A stretch of 16,135 bases of DNA, taken from the NCBI GenBank assembly GCA_002436485.1, contig DJMK01000002.1, forward strand, positions 1-16,135, given 5' to 3'. Every line of letters begins with the position of its first letter. Positions within the stretch are counted from its first letter, which is position 1. Made by a program: the position numbers and the translations under genes. This stretch comes from Proteobacteria bacterium UBA6492 (lineage in GTDB: Bacteria; Pseudomonadota; Gammaproteobacteria; UBA6429; Thiohalophilaceae). Below, piece after piece: positions 14,404 through 16,135 of this stretch. The notes beneath the pieces are model-generated. The model was not told the origin of the DNA and ran no database searches. It saw only the letters and a program-made list of their open reading frames with translations.

Positions 14404-14436
14404 GGGCGAAATTGTCTGATCAGAATTGATTTTGGC

Positions 14437-14442
14437 TATAAT
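14437..14442 (+). promoter_or_regulatory. -10 box for the 14490 gene pair
   Basis: A perfect TATAAT lies 48 bases before the ATG at 14490. A TTGTCT at 14412-14417 is the nearest -35 candidate but spaced 19 bases away. The predicted start is near 14449. Confidence 0.4.
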
Positions 14443-14489
14443 AGATCCTATCAATCCTCATGTATAGAATAGCAATAAGGTACCCAATT

Positions 14490-14729
14490 ATGCCCTACTA
14501 TGTTTTTAAAATTACTCAGGGACCCACAGCCATCCTGAAAAACCTGGATCTACTCGACGAGTTCGAATCCTACAAGGAAGCCAAGAATTTTGCGCGCGAT
14601 GCGCGTGCTGGCCAGCCAGCGGACGATGACTCGCAGGTAAAAGTCATGTTTGCGGATAACCGCCTGCAGGCAGAAGAGCAACTCATGGAAAAACGCGAAG
14701 AACCTATCCTGCGAGAATGGGAGAAATAA
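14490..14729 (+). CDS. Small uncharacterised charged protein (79 aa)
   Basis: A 79-residue soluble protein of unknown function. It begins with a short beta strand (MPYYVFKIT), followed by KNLDLLDEFESYKEAKNFARDARAG with mixed charge, then a strand (QVKVMFADN), and ends in a Glu-rich helix (EEQLMEKREEPILREWEK). The ATG at 14490 has AAGG nine bases upstream; an in-frame ATG at 14460 lies only about 11 bases from the predicted transcript start and lacks a ribosome site, so I rejected it. The next gene starts one base after the stop, so the two are almost certainly translated from one mRNA and may work together. Confidence 0.8.
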   Translation: MPYYVFKITQGPTAILKNLDLLDEFESYKEAKNFARDARAGQPADDDSQVKVMFADNRLQAEEQLMEKREEPILREWEK

Positions 14730-14730
14730 C

Positions 14731-15192
14731 TTGGAGGAAGGGGAGTATCGCAGTACCTACCATAACGTAAACCAGCAACGTTGTGTTTTTGAAAAATCCA
14801 TACTTTCCCGGCGTGCCGACTGCAGTTATGCGCATCGTTTCTGCCTTGCCGATCGTGAGGGCGTTTCCTGCCAGGAAAAAAGTGCACAGACGCTCTGTAA
14901 AAATGTGCTGGATAAATTACGTGAGAATGCGCTGTTTGCGCTACAGATAAAACGGCTCGATGGTCCCCTGCCTCATGCCAAGGAAATGAAAGTACAGCTA
15001 GGCGGTCTGGCCGGTATGCAACAGGCTCTCAACTTACAACACGACAGTGATGAAGCCATCGAGAATATTCATCACGTCATCAGCAGCATCATTGAGGAGT
15101 ACGGCGAGATTGAAGCACTACCTTATATCGAGATAGCTCGTGCTGTTTCGGCATTCAAAAGTCGCAAAAGAGCCAGATCGATCAGGGATTAA
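14731..15192 (+). CDS. Uncharacterised Cys-rich protein, likely TTG start (153 aa)
   Basis: I chose the TTG at 14731 because GGGAG lies seven bases upstream and the frame then begins LEEGEYRSTYHNVN; the longer frame to 14650 overlaps the upstream gene, and no ATG occurs before about residue 86. This gives 153 residues. Five Cys are clustered at residues 18, 31, 38, 47 and 56, which suggests a metal or Fe-S site or disulfides, though I do not recognise the spacing. The rest is helical, with IKRLDGPLPHAKEMKVQLGG and a C-terminal basic tail (KSRKRARSIRD). I recall similar proteins in Chromatiales-like bacteria but no assigned function. The stop overlaps the convergent DUF2384 gene by 11 bases. 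It is probably coupled to the 14490 gene. Confidence 0.75.
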   Translation: MEEGEYRSTYHNVNQQRCVFEKSILSRRADCSYAHRFCLADREGVSCQEKSAQTLCKNVLDKLRENALFALQIKRLDGPLPHAKEMKVQLGGLAGMQQALNLQHDSDEAIENIHHVISSIIEEYGEIEALPYIEIARAVSAFKSRKRARSIRD

Positions 15193-15589
15193 TTTGCCAG
15201 TCGTAGGCACAATCAAGATGTGCCCTGACTTCTTTAAGACCTTCCAGCCCATCATCCAGAATAATTTGCAGCGGAATACGCCCCTGGAACTGCTTGTTTT
15301 TCTGTTGTAGCCACAAAATACCCATTGGTGGGTTATGCGGGTACGTAGTACGCAGCGCATCAGCGATTCCGACTATATGTTCGAGTCGAGTATATACCTG
15401 TTCGGTATCTGGAAAGGGAGTACTGTCACGGTATTTGCGCAAAGCCCGCTTAGGTGTACCTTCAGGGAGATCCAGAACTGCCATCAGGGCCTCACCGCTG
15501 AGTCCCCAGCTATCCAGGATAGACATGATAGAGCGCGTCAATGAAACGCTGTCTTCATGACTCATATTTTCAAATTTACTGCCAACCAT
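15182..15589 (-). CDS. MbcA/ParS/Xre-type (DUF2384) antitoxin-like protein, no adjacent toxin
   Basis: A 135-residue DNA-binding/antitoxin-like protein. The N-terminal half (SLTRSIMSILDSWGLSGEAL to about residue 55) fits a helix-turn-helix fold of Xre-like antitoxins. The C-terminal part has the conserved DUF2384 pattern NPPMGILWLQ (88-97) and LQIILDDGLEGLKEVRAHLD (108-127), the toxin-binding region in MbcA/ParS/Xre antitoxins. RES-domain toxins usually lie next to these genes; none is present on either side here. The ATG at 15589 is supported by AGCAGG with a seven-base spacer, preferred over the GTG at 15592. A palindrome at 15616-15632 overlaps its putative -10, which would allow autorepression. 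It overlaps the 14731 gene tail by 11 bases and is divergent from the Rieske gene. Confidence 0.8.
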   Translation of the reverse strand: MVGSKFENMSHEDSVSLTRSIMSILDSWGLSGEALMAVLDLPEGTPKRALRKYRDSTPFPDTEQVYTRLEHIVGIADALRTTYPHNPPMGILWLQQKNKQFQGRIPLQIILDDGLEGLKEVRAHLDCAYDWQINP

Positions 15590-15615
15590 CACAATACCTG
15601 CTATTACGACCGCAT

Positions 15616-15632
15616 AGTCTATATGTTAGACT
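15616..15632. promoter_or_regulatory. Palindromic operator candidate in the DUF2384/Rieske intergenic region
   Basis: AGTCTA (15616-15621) and TAGACT (15627-15632) are perfect inverted repeats around TATGT. The left arm coincides with the TAGACT -10 of the minus-strand gene (15621-15616); TTGAAT (15644-15639) is the -35 with a 17-base spacer. Binding here would block the promoter, as expected for an autoregulated antitoxin. Confidence 0.4.
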
Positions 15633-15705
15633 GCTTATATTCAAACCAGCCTGATAACTATGAGCAGGTACATTTGCAACCAACTGATTTGGAAGAAAGA
15701 ATTAA

Positions 15706-16014
15706 ATGACACAGGCGCATCCCCTTACAAGTTGCCAGAGTTTAAAACCCGGGCAGATGAAAAGGTTTATCGTGAATGACAAAGCAATATTAGCTGCGAA
15801 TGTTAACGGTGAAATATATGCTATTGCGGATTTATGTAGTCATGAAGATGCCATTCTTTCCAATGGCGCTTTAAAAGACGGCTGCGTAGAGTGCCCATTA
15901 CATGGTAGTCGCTTTGATCTGAAAACAGGCCAACCACGTGAAGAGCCGGCGACTGAACCTGTCGATACTTACGTTGTGGAAATACGGGAAGATACCATTT
16001 ATATTCAAATGTAA
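15706..16014 (+). CDS. Small Rieske-type [2Fe-2S] ferredoxin
   Basis: A 102-residue soluble electron carrier of the non-heme Rieske ferredoxin type, as in aromatic dioxygenase ferredoxins and NirD-like subunits. The two ligand motifs are CSH (44-46) and CPLH (63-66) with the cluster-binding sequence CVECPLHGSRFDLKTG, giving two Cys and two His ligands. Residues 26-43 form the first beta strands. The ATG at 15706 has GGAAG about ten bases upstream. No oxygenase, reductase or nitrite reductase gene is visible in the 121 bp after it. It is divergent from the DUF2384 gene across 116 bp that contain the palindrome at 15616-15632. The partner oxidoreductase is unknown. Confidence 0.92.
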   Translation: MTQAHPLTSCQSLKPGQMKRFIVNDKAILAANVNGEIYAIADLCSHEDAILSNGALKDGCVECPLHGSRFDLKTGQPREEPATEPVDTYVVEIREDTIYIQM

Positions 16015-16135
16015 ATGCGCCCCGGGAAAACTGGCTTTGAACCAGCCCTGTTACGAAATAGTAGAAAAATCTTCTGATCAGCATTGTGACTTCAGGTTTG
16101 CGGGAAAATTCCTGGGTAACGATGTGATATGGGAT

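Noticed and set aside
14460..14489. ATG at 14460 as start of the 79-aa gene
   Set aside because: It has no ribosome site and would sit about 11 bases from the predicted transcript start; ATG at 14490 has AAGG upstream.
16031..16047. Hairpin after the Rieske gene as a terminator
   Set aside because: Only four base pairs form, with alternative pairings, and no T-run follows. The last 121 bp hold nothing I can support.
1..16135. CRISPR arrays, tRNA, rRNA, insertion sequences, phage genes
   Set aside because: No direct repeat arrays, cloverleaf-like sequences, transposase or integrase proteins, or flanking inverted repeats were found.

Overview
The window looks like chromosomal core DNA of a gammaproteobacterium. 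Evidence is a set of recognisable housekeeping genes with gammaproteobacterial character: aminopeptidase N (pepN), DNA polymerase IV (dinB), thiopurine methyltransferase (tpm), the lytic transglycosylase MltF, and a membrane-anchored clan AA (retropepsin-like) aspartic protease. IspG is the long type I associate with Xanthomonas-like lineages. Several small conserved-looking proteins resemble ones I remember from Chromatiales-like sulfur bacteria, but that narrower placement is inference. I see no insertion sequences, phage genes, CRISPR array, rRNA or tRNA.

Layout. 1-1653 (minus): dinB followed 9 bp later by pepN, which runs off the left edge. 1905-3268 (minus): tpm, then a small secreted SLT transglycosylase. 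3350-4042 (plus): an MBL-fold hydrolase divergent from tpm. 4047-5468 (minus): a class I methyltransferase and the retropepsin-like protease, 15 bp apart. 5604-6812 (plus): ispG. 6823-9094 (minus): an EamA/DMT transporter, then mltF. Between 9095 and 9322 lies the most unusual non-coding stretch: a promoter-like pair, a 30-codon ORF, a small hairpin and a very strong intrinsic terminator, all on the minus strand upstream of the transporter. 9323-9910 (minus): a zinc-ribbon protein of unknown function. 9995-10288 (plus): a small unknown protein. 10534-13032 (plus): a membrane GGDEF-EAL cyclic-di-GMP protein with all key residues. 13136-14021 (plus): a YdcH-like (DUF465) protein and a thioredoxin-fold/HEAT protein. 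14029-14403 (minus): a degenerate receiver-like protein. 14490-15192 (plus): two tightly linked unknown genes, the second apparently starting at TTG. 15182-15589 (minus): a solitary MbcA/ParS/Xre (DUF2384) antitoxin-like protein with a palindrome over its putative -10. 15706-16014 (plus): a small Rieske ferredoxin.

How they work together. The genes form short one- to two-gene units rather than one pathway. Two unrelated lytic transglycosylases act on peptidoglycan, IspG supplies isoprenoid precursors, the GGDEF-EAL protein sets cyclic-di-GMP, and DinB is a translesion polymerase. Four convergent gene pairs end within 10 bp of each other or overlap, with no visible terminator between them. No clear novel multi-gene defence or biosynthetic system is visible. 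The best candidates for undescribed biology are the attenuator-like leader at 9120-9312, the operator-bearing solitary DUF2384 gene, and the cluster of small uncharacterised genes at 13136-15192.
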